In this document: positions 47,293-60,512 of the stretch, in pieces | Position numbering within the stretch: the first letter of the stretch is position 1 | Layout: each line of letters opens with the position of its first letter | DNA from: Diphasiastrum complanatum | Lineage: Eukaryota; Streptophyta; Lycopodiopsida; Lycopodiales; Lycopodiaceae | DNA: 64,000 nucleotides | Assembly: GCA_029204225.1 (NCBI GenBank) | Contig: CM055097.1 | Location: 30,473,785-30,537,784 of the forward strand | Direction: 5' to 3' | Notes under the pieces: model-generated | The model's database searches: none | What the model was told of the DNA's origin: nothing | What the model saw: only the letters and a program-made list of their open reading frames with translations | Translations under genes and position numbers: made by a program

Positions 47293-47655
47293 TGTTGAAT
47301 TTCACACATGTGAGAATGCCACAACGTGTGATTTTGATCTCCTAAAATGTGGTGATTGCGCATAGATCACACTTAGATTGAACACCAAGATGTATTCCAT
47401 CAATCTAAAGCAAGAGCACTAAAAATCATGCATAAATCAATCATATAAATACACTCACATGTGTGGAGACCAGAGTATGAAAAAACTAAGTATGAAAATG
47501 CAATACTCTCAGGTAGAGAGAGAATCTACTATCAAGAATTCGAGTTGAGAGAGAAACCAATTTTGACTCAAAATGTGTAGAAATTTCATAACTCCATAAA
47601 ACTTAATTACAAATGAATCAAGTCAATTATAAGTAGTAATACAGGGTGAAGGGGA
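47293..47655 (-). repeat. 5' LTR of copia L (C family, truncated)
   Basis: Minus strand ends TGTGAAATTCAACA at 47293, next to the primer site, as in copia C (GTGTGAAATCAACA). CTCTCAGGTAGAGAGAG matches the paired pyrimidine blocks of the C LTR. Its upper end fades at about 47655; the expected remaining third is missing. Confidence 0.72.
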
Positions 47656-47759
47656 GTGAAAAATGACAGGAGCCCTTCTTTTTCTCCTCTATATCCTATT
47701 CGTTGAGTGACATATGAGCTCTCAATCTTGATTGGGAACCATTTAGATAGATTCTAGCA

Positions 47760-48963
47760 TTTTGATTAGGGTCGAAAATTTTCAGGATACCGATTCCAAG
47801 TACCTAGACTCTGGAGCAACTCATCACATGATCCATCATCGGGACTGGTTCCAAAACTACAAGCCTTTCACTGATTCTAAAGTTGTGCAACTTGGAGACA
47901 AATCGACTCACTCCATTGAAGGTGAAGGAATAGTCAGGGTCGAATTTCAGAGAGGTGCTGTTAAGTTGCTATCCAATGTTTTATACATTCTGAACCTTAC
48001 CAAAAATCAGCTTTCTATAAGCAAAATTACTGATTCTAGTCGTAGGGTCGAATTTGATACAGAGGGCTACACTATTCTTGACAAGTCTAGGAAAGTCCTA
48101 GCTTGTGGTAGAAGATGTGGCTACCTTTTACAAATTAAGTCACTGTTATTCTACTAGTAGTCAAGCTCTTATTTCTACTTCTGAATCAAATCATTTGTTG
48201 TGGCATTAGGCCATTTAAACTTTAAGAGTATTCAGCAAATGTCAAAAATGCTTTCATTCCAAACTGGATAGACTCAAATGTTTACTTTAAGTCTGTATCG
48301 GATTCCTTCATAATCATCACTCTTTATGTTGATGACACATTACTGTTTAGTAACAATTTAAATTTGTTGATGGATACCAAATGCTTGTTAGCATAGAAAT
48401 ACAAGACGACACAGACATGGGTCCTGCACACTACTATCTCCGAATTCGACCCAGCAGGCAGATTATCATCAGCCAGCAGAGATACCTCACCAATGTGTTG
48501 AAGAAATATAGAATGGCTGAGGGCAAATGGAGCCACTTCCCACTCAACCCTGATTTGAAGATGTCAAAGGAGCAATGTCCAAAATTCGAGTCAGAGAAGG
48601 AGGAAATGAAGTAGTATCCATTTCACTCCATAATCGGTTCATTGATGTATGCTATGCTCTGCACTCGACCTCACCTCTCAGCCAATTACTTTCAAATCAG
48701 GTCTAGTCCATTGGAAGGCTCTCATGAAAGTCATGAAGTATGTCCAAGTTACAAAATACCTCAGCATTTGCTATGGTGACAGCCAATCTGCCAACATTCT
48801 AGAGGGCTACATAGATGCAGATGGGGCAGGAGATACTGACACAAGAAAATAGACCTCTAGATTTGTGTTCTTCTTCAATCAAGACCCAATTTCATGAACA
48901 GCTGGAAACAGACCTCAGTAGCATTATCCCCCACAGAATCGCAATACATATTTGTCACAAATG
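47760..48963 (+). pseudogene. Copia I pol remnant with internal deletion
   Basis: Protease site YLDSGATHHMIHH at about 47800, then GAG-pre-integrase to about 48150. The sequence then jumps over integrase and most of RT to LYVDDTLLFSNN (about 48325), the RT active site. It continues with TNVLKKYRMAEG, LNPDLKMSKEQCP, GSLMYAMLCTRP, HWKALMKVMKYVQ, YIDADGAGDTDTRK and ALSPTESQYIFVTN. RNase H is cut at 48963 by the LTR of copia H. Stops and frameshifts are frequent. Confidence 0.8.
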
Positions 48964-49700
48964 TGTCGTTAAACGTGGGTGACAGGGGGCGAAAGTTTGA
49001 ACGTAGGTGTGTAGGAACGGAAACGCAACAGTTAGCAGTAGAAATACTCAAGATGAATGATTCAGACAAATTGCTCAATTGAACGATACCATAGTAAGAC
49101 AAAAATGCACTTTGATTAATATCAAACAGTGAGTACAATGCTTGAAGTGATAACTTCATCTTGATTGTTGAGCGTGATTACGTTGGCCATAGATAACTTT
49201 GATTGTTAAAAATTTTACTTAGCTTGATTTGGATCGTAGTATATATTTACAAGTGTCTTCAAAAATATCTTACAAGAATTGAGTGTTATTTAGGCCAATC
49301 TTTGTACATGTACAAAAGTAAGTAACCGCCCTTGGGATATTTAGTTGTCCAATTCTTTTAGGGTTGATGACAGTTTGGCGAAGTTGGTTTGCCACTGTTG
49401 CAAAAAATCCGACAAACCCGAAGGTGCCTGTGAATAGAAAAAGCAAGTAAATCCCGAAGGTGCAAAAATCCTGAAGGTATGCCTGAAATGGTTTTCAACG
49501 CATTTTGGTTACTGTGTTGCATTTTTTCAAAGGTAAAAATGTGAAGAGGGTGAAAAAGACGAAGGTACCTAACAAACGTTTTAAGGCAGAAACGAAGATT
49601 GCAAAAAATGTGAAGGTCCAAAATATGTAGTTGGCCTTCGGCTATTTTCAAGATGCTCATTACTTGACTGATTGTTAAGGTTGAGCATTAAAATCTAACA
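48964..49700 (-). repeat. 3' LTR of copia H (737 bp)
   Basis: Minus strand begins TGTTAGATTT at 49700, right after a polypurine tract, and ends TTTAACGACA at 48964 (TG...CA). Several CGAAGGT or GAAGGTGC copies occur at about 49415-49615. It sits inside RNase H of copia I. Without the 5' LTR the target duplication is unverified. Confidence 0.75.
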
Positions 49701-49716
49701 CTCCCCCTTAATGTGG
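49701..49716 (-). other. Polypurine tract of copia H
   Basis: Minus strand CCACATTAAGGGGGAG directly precedes the LTR; it primes plus-strand DNA synthesis. Confidence 0.85.
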
Positions 49717-49739
49717 ATCTTGAAAAGCTGTGATCTTCA

Positions 49740-50620
49740 GATTTAACATACCGTTAAATCAGAGATGATGCTCCTTTGATAGAGCCTTTGTGAAATAATA
49801 TGTTGCCATGTATTTTGTCCTACAAAAACCAATGCTACTTCCTTGCTATGCACTTTCTCTCTAAGGTAATGATACCTGATTTCAATATGTTTGCTTTGAG
49901 AGTGAAATCTCGAATTGAGAGATATTGCCATTGTGCTTTGATTGTCACAATAGATTGTTGTAGGAAGTGTTTGTGCCAGGTTGATGTCTGCAAGCAGTTG
50001 TCTTAGCCAGATCGTCTCTTCGGTTGCATTTGTGGCAGCTATGTATTCAAATTTCGTTGATGATAATACAACTAAGGTCTGCTTCAGGCTGTTCCAAAAG
50101 TTGATTTTATGGTATCGATATCTCCTGCGCAATCCACATCTATGTAGGCTTCAAGGATGTTGGCAGTTTGGCTGCCTCCATCCTTCAAGGATGCTGAGAG
50201 TTTTTGTTGCTTGGATGTACTTCATGACCTTTGTTAGTGCTTTCCAATGAGTTAAGCTTAGATTTGATAGGAACTAGCTAAGTGTACTTATCGAATATGC
50301 AAGGTCTGGTCACGTGCAGATCATTGCGTACATCAGTGAGCCATTGATGAATTGAAATAGGTAGCATGTGGTGGCCTAGTTGTTATAGATTTCCACAAAA
50401 TTAATGAATTACGTAGCATAAAAGGTTTGATTGTTCCGAAGAGAGAGAATAATCTCATCTTTTGTATGGTAAATGTATGTATGATGATAGACAGACTAGA
50501 GTGTATAAAGTTCACGATAAATACTACAGCGACATAACTGGTTATCCAAAGATATTTGGGTAAATTGGCATCTAGGAACACCAATGATGAAACGATTTGG
50601 TCAAGGTTTGTAATTGTAAG
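49740..50620 (-). pseudogene. Copia H pol remnant (integrase piece, RT end, RNase H)
   Basis: From the high end: an integrase segment (ANLPKYLWITSY, 50570), then a jump near 50340 into the RT end (NGSLMYAMICT, HWKALTKVMKYIQATK). RNase H follows: LVVLSSTKFEYIAATNATEE, IYCDNQSTMAI, HSQSKHIEIRYHYLREKVHSKEV. The last frame ends at 49743. It is the same family as copia I, into which it is inserted antisense. A large internal deletion removes most of RT, and no 5' LTR is identified. Confidence 0.8.
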
Positions 50621-51443
50621 AATAAGTTTATATTTCCGTCTCTCCAGGCATTAGGAAAACAGTCAGAACTGACAGCAACTAGCAATTCGATTCATCAATC
50701 AAAATCACATTAGCTAAAAGTTCTTCTTAATCAAACACAGAGAATTAGTTTTTAGCATAGGTTGCAAACAAGGCAGAGCCTCAATCAATCTCATTATCTG
50801 AACACATAGCTCATTTAGAGTTGAAGGAGTTTCTGCTAAAAGTTATGTTTAACCGCTTCGGCTAATTCTCTGCGCACATTAGTCAGAATTATTACTTGTT
50901 GGTGTCGCCTGAAAATCCATGTTAAAGTAACTGAAATTCAGTATAACTTAAGAAATGTGTGTGACGCAAACAAAATAGTATTACAATCAATCACAGATCA
51001 TACAAAGTGTGTTCGCACAAATGATAAGAAGTCATTCTGTGAGAGATAACAGAAGGAAAGAATGTTCAAGGTATAGAACTTGCTCTTCGCTCTCTATTGA
51101 TACTCAGCTCTATGTAGAAATGCGTATGTACAATGGCACATAGTGCTATCCTTATAGGAATGTTCTTCAGCTTCAATGTCGCTTACGAACCGTCAAATGT
51201 CGGTTCTGAACTTCTATTGCATCTCTTTAGAACGTCGCAACTTCTACTCAAAATATGAATTTACAAAGTGCAAAATAGGCCTTTACATGTATTTAGGCAC
51301 TATAGCACGTTTTACATATATGGAAATTGAAATTTTTTTACAATATATGACAAAATTTGGATAATGTGAGATCATAAGACTCCAGATATCCTCTTCCTCA
51401 GCTTTGCAGCGGCTCGCAAACAATCTGATTTATTCCTTCTTTG
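50621..51443. other. Noncoding region downstream of accessory ORF
   Basis: No coding similarity. It may contain the 3' end or LTR of the element carrying the accessory ORF, but no matching second LTR is available to set limits. Confidence 0.35.
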
Positions 51444-54034
51444 TCACGTTCGGCTAGCTGGCTTGCTGTGGAAAATAGCCTTGGCTCGGGCTTCATTCTG
51501 TTCATTTTCTTGTTCCAATGTCAGTCCTTTTGTTGCCAGGAAATAGTTGTTCTTTTGGTTGTAGTCTTCTTGGAATGACAAATTTGGATAACCACCCAAT
51601 CCTTGATTGTCGATAGGTGCAAGGGGGTTATCAATTAATGTATTATTAACAAGATGTGCATACCAACTATCCTTCGTCGGGATTTCAGACATCTCGGTAG
51701 AAGGGACAGTTAGTGAAAGGGCAGCATATGTATATTTAGGCAATTTCTCTTTAATATACAGTTGTTGAACAGACATGAGGGCATACGAAATGAGAGAAGC
51801 AATATTTACATGGCTATAAGTATAATATGGTCTAGTTGGAGCGAAGTATATTATTTGCTTTTACTTCCTCCAAATAATGAGAATAGTTAGTTTCCCAATC
51901 TGTGTAGATTTCCCACAGATCAGGGAATAAAAACTAATGATTAACTTGGAAAGAAACTGATTTAGAGCTAGAAACAACTTCTTTCACATCAAAAATGTTA
52001 ATTGATTCTAACTTATTCAAATACTCATCCAATGCTGAAAAAATATTATTTTCAAATGTTCTTAGATATTCTAAGATGTACATATACAAGGATCCTACGA
52101 CCATATGAATATAGTCAGTTTGCACATTGAACTTGTTCTGAACAATGGCAAGGGCGAGGATTCCTTTTTGATGTACAATTAGTCTAGACCATAAAGTATT
52201 TATGTTAGAAAAAGTCCAAGGGTTCTCCCATTGTTCTTTTGTGTAACCAAAAACTTTACAGATGCTCCACTTGGTGATGCTTGGGCTTGGTATGGAATGA
52301 TGCTTAACGCCTTAAGTTGGTCTTCAGTAGCTTGTACCTCTGCAGCATCCTTGGTTTCGGTCTATATTTCTTGATCTCTCAGAATCTGCCTATAGATGGT
52401 ATCCGTTTGGATGGCCTTTTCTGACATTATGGTGCTGGCTTATCTGTCTGTGTCTCTTGATCTTGTCCTTGCGCTGGTTCTTTTGCATCAAAAATTTGCG
52501 TTTGGCCTGATTGGAATTTGGCCTCTTCTAATTCTTCCTTTAGCTTCTCATAAGCAATCATCTGCGGCTACAGATATTGCATCTGAATGGTCTGGATCAT
52601 CCTCTCCTGGATTCCCTTCCATGCTACCAGATCAATTCGGTACCTGCCATGAGATACGCAGGCACCAAGTGTGACTTCGGCGTTGATTCACCACAGTATT
52701 GTCTCTTCGACCTGTTTCTTGTATATTTGATTGCCTTTCTTTAACATTTTTGCAGAATTTTGCAGTTGGGCAATTGATTCATGAGCACTGCTGAGTTCAT
52801 TGCTCAGCTCCGCATTGCTACTCTGAAGAGTAGTTCGCACTCGTCTCTCCTCCTGCAAAGAAGCCTGCAGGGTCTGAAGTTGTTGTTTAAGTAGTATGTT
52901 CTCACTTTTGAAGGTGTTGGACTGTTCTTGCATTTCTTCCAACACTTCGAGTGTGGCATCTTGCCTTCCTTTTGCTTCTTCAAGTTCTGTATCTTTTCGG
53001 GTGAGGCCTGTTCGGACTCTTTCATACTTTGACCCCAGCTTCCTGGATACCTTCTCCAAGCTAGCAAGATGCTGAATAGCTTCCCGAGTATCTGGCAATA
53101 GTGTTCCAAAAACCTTTTGATATAACCCGACATCGAGGATTGGTTCCTCAACGTCGCTTTCGCTGCCCTGTTGGTCATCAAAAAGCTGCTCTGCTCCTTG
53201 TGGTTGTGGCTCTTGTGGTATTTCAGCCTGATTATGCTCCTGATCAGCAGTGTCCTCCGCCTCCTCTTCTACATTACTATTTCCTTCTTTGCTGGATAGT
53301 GGTGTGTACTGGGATGATGGCAAAGTCATCATCACCGTGCTCCCTTGACTGGATGATGATGATGTGGTTGCCTTTGATGTCTGCATCTGGGATTCCACCT
53401 CAATTGATGGTGCTAGCTCTGGCAGTACTGGCGCAATCCTGATATCCTCCTGCACTGTCAGCACACCAGCATGCATACATAAAATGCCCATCTGTTGACC
53501 CATCCTGGAGAACTGATTAACTTCTATTAATTTACAGAATTGCTTGAAAGCAATTTGTCCGAAGGCAATTTGTTCTCCATTTAAAGCTCTCAGCAGGTAT
53601 CCCATATTGGTATTTGAAATTGTGTACTCTTGCTCCGGTAAGAAGATAGAAGCAAGAGCAAATCGAACGGAGCTTTTGAGATTGGGGTCTCTCATGTAAG
53701 AGAGTTTGTATCCCCGTTTCTCAAGACAAGCCTCTTTTTGAAAAGCTCCGCTCTCCGCAATGAAATCTGGTTTAGTAACTGGCATACTATTGTCCGTAGG
53801 CAATCCTAAGGCACGATAGTAAAACCCCTCGGTGATAACAATCTCTTGATTGCGGACGGTTGTGGAAATATGTCCTTCTTCTGTTTCGCCCAAATTGTGG
53901 ATCAGCTCATAACATAAATCAGTAAGAATTACTGATGGATTGAATTGAAGAAGACCTTCAGTTCGCGCTCGAACAACTAGTGGTTGTAATACTGGTATTA
54001 CTGGCTTTGGGTGCGTTTTGAATACAATCGCCAT
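51444..54034 (-). pseudogene. Retroelement accessory ORF, plant-transposon-protein-like with coiled coil
   Basis: Start chosen at ATG 54034 (MAIVFKTHPKPVIPV); the open frame extends upstream only with non-ATG codons. The first about 220 residues form a globular domain with VITEGFYYRALGLP, MGYLLRALNGEQIAFGQ and GILCMHAGV, which resembles the putative plant transposon protein domain (Transposase_32 type). A Ser/Thr/Glu/Gln-rich linker follows, then about 150 residues of coiled coil (KDTELEEAKGRQD, LQTLQASLQEERR). The frame stops at 52688 but similar coding continues with stops and shifts (KLKEELEEAKFQSGQ; MQTDYIHMVVGSLYMYIL; SLTVPSTEMSEIPTKDSWY) to 51444. Function unknown. In Athila/Tat-type elements extra ORFs lie between pol and the 3' LTR. 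Confidence 0.55.
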
Positions 54035-54435
54035 AGTGCTTGCATATGTAAACGAGCGATGGCAGACAAGAGCTTGATCGCAACAATTCGCAATTCGGAG
54101 AGCAAGAGTGATGGAAAATGGTAGCGACAACAACTGAAGTGTTTGAGGTTTTAGGCGTATTGATGGTATTTCGGCGGATTAGACTAATATTAAATGGAAG
54201 CGTGTCCTTCGTTTTGAAGGTACATACTCAATAATAAAGTGGCTAGTCCTAAAAACAAAATAAATAAATAAACAAAATACACGAATGCTTCGCTTGGTAA
54301 ATCAAAGTGAAAATTATTATGCAAAAAATGCAAAGGTGTCGGAAGGTAGAGTAGAATTTAAGATTATAGATAAATACATAATCTATGGTAGTAATAGATT
54401 GTTAGATTTTTTTTTATCTAAGACTAAGAATGATA

Positions 54436-54930
<495 letters not shown>

Positions 54931-55279
54931 TTTTATTATGCATTAGTTTAGGGTATTTAAATGTGTATGTGTTTTGAAATTTGCATTGATCTATAATTTA
55001 AGTTAATAGACAAATAGATATAGATAGTGTTGGGTAGTAATAGATTGTTAAATTTATAATGTGTGTGAGAGAGTCAAAAAAAAAAGAGAAGCGTTTAAAG
55101 AGCGAGCAATTGCACGTTTGCACTTCAGTTTCGAGTGAAGCTTTGAGTGAGTTTACTGGTGAGTTTGTGTTGTTTCAATTTGTTTTATTATTAGAATACG
55201 TTATCTAACATAGTAAGAAATTAAATGTAATTCATAATTTTCATTTTGTTCAAAGCAATATCGTATTTTATCGCATACA
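54931..55279. other. AT-rich sequence between microsatellite and CACTA
   Basis: No gene seen. The left terminus of the CACTA element should be near here or within the microsatellite, but no CACTA-type terminal repeat was found. Confidence 0.35.
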
Positions 55280-58220
55280 CTAGCAATTAATTAATATGCA
55301 GAGGTGACGTTCATCTTCTTCTTCACACCACATCTTTGGACTTGCAGGATGCAATTGTGAGATTATTTTGGTGATATAAAATAAAGATTCCTGTACAAGC
55401 CAACTTTCTGCAATGCTACCTTCTGGCCTTGCCTTTTGTCTCACAAAGCCCTTCAAAACTTTCATAAAGCGCTCAAGGTAGAACATCCATCTCGTGTGCA
55501 CAGGTCCTGCAATTGATACTTCTTCGACCAAATGCACTAGAAGATGAACTTGTATATCCAAAAAGGAAGTTGGAAAATCTCTTTCCAACAAACATACCAT
55601 TTCAATCATTTGGATTTTCATGGAATCCAATTCACTATTTTTTATTTCTTTTGAGGAAATCCACCTGCAAGATTGATAGTACATTAGGTTGTTTAACACA
55701 TAAAAAAATTGAAATATCACACATTTATACAAGTGCTTGAAAAAATATACAAACCTAATCATCGATGACAAATTGTAAAGCGTATTTCGTACGTCATCGT
55801 TGAAGAGACCTCGAATAGAAAGTGGAAGTATGAATTGCAACATCTTGTGCCAATCATGTGATTTCAATCCACTTAATTTACCAACTTTGGTAAATGACTT
55901 GCATAAAGAATGTGCATAGCTTGTTGGAGTTCTCATTTGTTTTATGACATGTTTAACATATGAGAGTTGCTCTTTTGTAAGAATCCACGACACGCTAGGT
56001 AGAATCTCATCTCCACCTTCGGTGTATTGAATCCAATAGGGTCTTTTCACATTGATCACTTGTAGATCTTTATGAGCTGCGGAGTTGTCTTTTATGCCAA
56101 TGATGTGGTTCCATAAGAATTCACCGACGTTTTTGAATATGTGCATAGGATCCAATAGATGGTTTATCAATAAATTCCTTTAATAGGATAATTTATGAAA
56201 AATAAACAACCTTTTCATATCATCAAAGGATTCATTCCATGAAGAATTGATGTCGTGATGTTTAAGCCATTCACCATGCCATTCCGCTACTCCCATGCAT
56301 GGGGGTGATGGTGTAGTTAGAGGATTATCTCCTTGCCCTCCAAAAAATCACCTATTCAACCTTCGAAAAGGATGATCAGGCGGCAAGTATTTGCGATGAT
56401 TTTCATACACCACTTTTTTTAACATATTTGTGCTATGTCGAGCCTCCAAAAGTGGTCCACAAATATAACATGTGTTGTAACCCGATGTGGTTAAACCTGC
56501 ATAGTTCATAAACCAAATTAAACATAAGCTTAGTTAAATATACTCAAACGTCAAATCCTAAAACGGATTAGATTCATTATATAGATACTTGAACATTCGC
56601 TTAAACTGGGGTAGTCATGCATCGCCACATTAGAATTCCACGAACAACGAAGTTTTGTTGTTGTAAAGGTCTCGAGATGTCGTAAGCGTGAATACCATTT
56701 CAAAGTGCACAATTCATCGATCAAAGGTGCAAGATACACATCCATGTTCTTGGCCTTGTACTTTCCTGGAATCAATAAAGCCAATAACAAGTGTCCCATT
56801 TTAATACTCAACCATGTAGGTATGTTGTAATTAATGAGCCAACTGGCCATGTGGACCAATGCTAAAAAGATTTATGCCATCCATAGCAAGGCCAAATCTC
56901 AAATTACAAGGTTCGTTTTTAAACTTGGGCCATTGGTCTTCAATATGTTTCCATGCAGGTGAATCACTTGGTACTTGCATCACATCATCCGTAGATCGAT
57001 TTTTTATATGCCAATCCATTAGTTGTGCCAAAGATTTACATTGAAATAAACGTTGCAATCGTGGGATAATTTGAAAATGTCGTAACACTTTTCGTGGCAC
57101 TTTATCCCCTTGTACGTCATCTCGAAAACGTGAAGCGTTACACGCTGGACATTGAAGCTTTACTAAATGCTCAGTTCTATATAAAACATGGTCTTCTGGA
57201 CATGCATGTATTGTGTCGTAATCCATTCCAAGTATGGTCATCATCTTTTGTGTTTCTTTTCGTGTTTTAGGTATCACATTTTCTTTCGGAAGTATTCGAT
57301 GCACCAACCTAGAAAAAGAGCAATGTGAGTTGTTAGAAAAGAAAAAAAATTAACTTAATGTAAATATGCTATAAAGTATAATAGTTGTGTTATGCGTTAC
57401 GTACACGAATAAAGATGTCATGCTACGATCACTCCATTTGTATGTTGCTCGAAGGTTTAGAATAAGAATTGACATAGCTAGTCTCGAAATGGATGCTCCA
57501 GGATATAGAGGAGTGTCTGTCTCCTTGCGCAATAGAATCTCGTCTTCATCCATCTCAAATTGTTTGTGATCTCCGTTTTCATTAGAAGATGCATGCATAT
57601 AATCATTCTCATTTGTTTCAAAGTAGGATTCAAACATGTTGTGCATTGCTTCATCGTGTTGCACCTCATCATCATAATCATTAGAATCAAGTTGATTATT
57701 CTCTTTTCCAATTGTGTTTGCCTCTTCAATTTGTTTCATTCTTTGTTTTCTCATGTCTATCAAAACTTGACGTTGATTGTAACTAAACACGGATGGATCA
57801 ACTCCGTGGAATGGTATTCGATGTATTGGCTACACACATGAAACGACATATATAGATTGACGAAGATTATAATAAAAAACAATCATATAAAATTAACAAA
57901 CCTCAACGTCTTCCAAATTCGATGGTTGACCTTCTTCTTTTCGTCCAAGCTTTCACAAATGATTTTCAACAATGCGTCTTTCACGCATATTTTGTCCATC
58001 ACACTTGAGGCATGTGCACCATATTTTATTTTGAAAATAATTTCTCTACGAGAAACAAAAATCAAGTACATGTCACTTTAGCACAATATTTTAACTTATA
58101 ATAACAAAGTTTTTATGAACAAGAACACATGCATGTTTATTACTTACCCTGTTAACTTGAGTACTGTCTTCATTGCTAGACTGATCTAAATGTAATTCAT
58201 CTCGTTGTAATAAACTGCAT
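55280..58220 (-). pseudogene. CACTA TNP2-like transposase gene
   Basis: Multi-exon gene read from about 58220 down. Early exons: DELHLDQSSNEDSTQVNR (58200-58150) and WCTCLKCDGQNMRERR with KLGRKEEGQPSNLEDVE (58020-57900), a Transpos_assoc-like region. An acidic exon at 57790-57410 ends YKWSDRSMTSLF. Exon 57307-56830 carries the TNP2 core: DTIHACPEDHVLYR, LQCPACNASRFRDD, VPRKVLRHFQIIPRLQRLF, LRFGLAMDGIN. Then YNIPTWLSIKMGHLLLALLI and KNMDVYLAPLIDEL, CYICGPLLEARHS, LLDPMHIFKNVGEFLWN, and a DUF4218 domain (GKLSGLKSHDWHKMLQ; RPEGSIAESWLVQESLFY). A 90-bp GT-AG intron is visible at 55665-55754. A frameshift near 56850 and stops near 56340 and 56180 suggest decay. Confidence 0.85.
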
Positions 58221-58502
58221 ATATGCACAAGTACAAAACACAAATAGCATAAAATTATTGTATGATTCTAATGTTTAAATTTTTAGATATACCTATTCTT
58301 ATACATTGTCACTTACATGATTCTTATGCCAATCTTGGTGCAGATTCGAGCTCTACATGCATATCTCTCTCTTTTTGTTAACACAAGTATGAAACTCTCA
58401 CTTCAATATGCATTAAAGTTCTGTAATCGATTTTCTTTTCTACTTCATTTCAATATATTAGGGTTTATTGTAATGTATTGTATGTTTATGAATGTAGTAA
58501 TC
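58221..58502. promoter_or_regulatory. Shared intergenic region between divergent CACTA genes
   Basis: About 280 bp between the first recognisable TNP2 exon (minus) and the TNP1-like start (plus). Any promoters for both genes must lie here or in unrecognised 5' exons. No clear TATA box is assigned. Confidence 0.4.
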
Positions 58503-59355
58503 ATGTCGGGGTCAGACAGTGGTGAAAGCTCGGGAGACTTTGTAAAAAATTTATATTAATCATTAACTCTCGAGCAAAGAACACAACTGCAAAATATGCT
58601 TAGCCAAAATGAGGGTGGTCCCTCACAAGGGGCCGCGGCTCCCGCCCCCACCAAAGAGTCATCCACAAATCCTTATTATGATGTGGATCCTCAAGGCAAT
58701 ATAATTGCGAATAGAAAAGGAAGGGTGGTTTTAGACCGACTCTATTCTTTATGCCAACGTCATTTTGGCGACAGATTATTTAGTAAATGGTCCGAACAAC
58801 CTACCGCCAATAAACGACAGGTTATTGGTACCCTTCGTGACGAATTCCAACAAGAAGAGAAATTCGAGGAAAAGGAAATTCATAAGCATATGAGCTTATG
58901 GATTAGGCATCGTCGTGATATGGCACAATGAGCTTATAGGGACGGGAAATCCAAGCCTTCCTGGTGTTCAAGAAGTGATTGGAACCGTGTAAAAGCGGAT
59001 GAACGAACACCAGATAAATACAAGATTCAGAAAGATGTTGCGGCCGCTAGGATGCATGGGATAGGCAATCCTAGGTTGGGCTCGAGCGGAAAGGCGAGAT
59101 TGCAAACAAGTATGGTAAGTGAACTTACACTACTCTTATAGTTTATCTTTGATTTTATATGCTTTTATTATTTAATATGCATTATGACTAGTTGCTTCAA
59201 CGTAGTCCTAAATTAATTTCAACTTCAATTGAATGCATGGATAGTTGGCGGACTATGGACGTTTGCCAACTAAGGAGGAGTACGAATTTGCCTTCAGGGA
59301 ATCGTACGACACATTAGTCGACAAACTAAAGAGCGAGGTCATCCTCCGAATGTAA
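58503..59355 (+). pseudogene. CACTA TNP1-like / PttA-type protein gene
   Basis: ATG at 58503 (MSGSDSGESSGDFV). In-frame TAA at 58557 and TGA at 58929 interrupt an otherwise continuous frame. Pattern: a disordered N-terminus (SQNEGGPSQGAAAPAP), NIIANRKGRVVLDRLY, HFGDRLFSKWSEQ, MSLWIRHRRDM, then GKSKPSWCSRSDWNRVKAD and NPRLGSSGKARLQTSM. The R-x-R, P-W, W, then GS series follows PttA/En/Spm (IPR004252) proteins, the presumed DNA-binding partner of TNP2. A GT-AG intron at 59115-59244 leads to exon 2 (LADYGRLPTKEEYEFAF) ending at 59355. Both stops can be explained by C-to-T changes (CAA to TAA, CGA to TGA). Confidence 0.65.
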
Positions 59356-60035
59356 ATACTAGTTTTTGTATTTATACTAATGTGGTTTGTATTTCGAAGT
59401 CAATTTTATTTAATTTAATACGATCAAGCATTAAATATTAATGTAGTTGTTTGCTTGTGTTCATGCAGACTGGACGTCACGACGACGACGAGTAGATTAG
59501 GTTTATAAGTTTTAGTTGATGTTAGATCTAGAAAGACTCGTGCAACATTAAAGCACCAATTTTGTAATACATTAATTCATATTATGAAAAATATTATTAT
59601 TGCAAATGATCATGCTATATTGCCATTGCTTTTATATGTGCAATGTTTTTTTTTTTCAAAAATTGCAATGTCAAATTTAGAAATGTGGATTGACGTAATA
59701 ATCAACTAAGAAATGTCAGATTTCAAAACAACAATCAATATTATATCTAAAAGATTAAATGAAATTTATGATGTGCACAAAGCAATGCAATAAAGTATTG
59801 TCATTCATAATGAACATGACGTAATGCAATAAAATATAAAATGAAAAGTAGTTTAAGAATGAAAAGTACCTCATGCTTAGTTTGTTGTTTGATCCAAATG
59901 TTGAATGCAACTCAAAAATATTGTTTTCAAACCAATTCACGAACATCGCTTCTCCAAGAACTCAACTCCAAGAACAGCCCGAGAAAAATACGCGTGCTAT
60001 TTTTTATGCATTTTTTTATTTTTTTTACCTAATTT
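59356..60035. other. AT-rich 3' region of the CACTA element
   Basis: No coding similarity or repeat recognised. Leads into the subterminal array. Confidence 0.4.
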
Positions 60036-60490
60036 GGGACGTCAGAATCCGACATCCTAATGCGTCAAATAGACGTCGGGTAGATGTCGGACACACGTCG
60101 GACATATTTTTTGATCATTCTGAGACAGACGTCGAACTCCGACAACTTTAAGAAACGTCGGATTTCGACGTCCAAGGATACGTCGGATGGACATCGGATG
60201 AGAGTCGGACATCCGTCGGTGAAATTTTGACATCATTCTATGCTTACAAACGTCGAAATCGACTGAATTCTAGGATGTCACATTCCAACAGCCACGTCAG
60301 AGTGTTTGCGATGTCTTTGGACGTCGCAATCTGACGTCCACGTAGGACGTCGCAATGGTCAGCACCTATTCCCGTCACCAAAATTTTGCTCTGTGGTGTC
60401 CGGCACATTGTGCCTGTAGGACTGTGACATGCTTTAAAGTCGTCGGATTCCGACGACCTTATAGCGACGTGTTTTTTTGACGTCCGCGAC
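60036..60490. promoter_or_regulatory. CACTA subterminal repeat array
   Basis: Dense short repeats in both orientations around CGTCGGA/TCCGACG and GACGTC, for example at 60038, 60049, 60072, 60086, 60096, 60129, 60137, 60156, 60166, 60181, 60205, 60214, 60320, 60334 and 60346. A 9-bp inverted repeat with 1-bp spacer (GTCGTCGGA-T-TCCGACGAC) is at 60439-60457. Such arrays are where TNPA-type proteins bind near CACTA ends. The array ends about 20 bp before the gypsy accessory ORF, so the right terminus should lie near 60490-60512. Confidence 0.7.
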
Positions 60491-60512
60491 GAATTAAAAA
60501 AAATTAAGCTCA

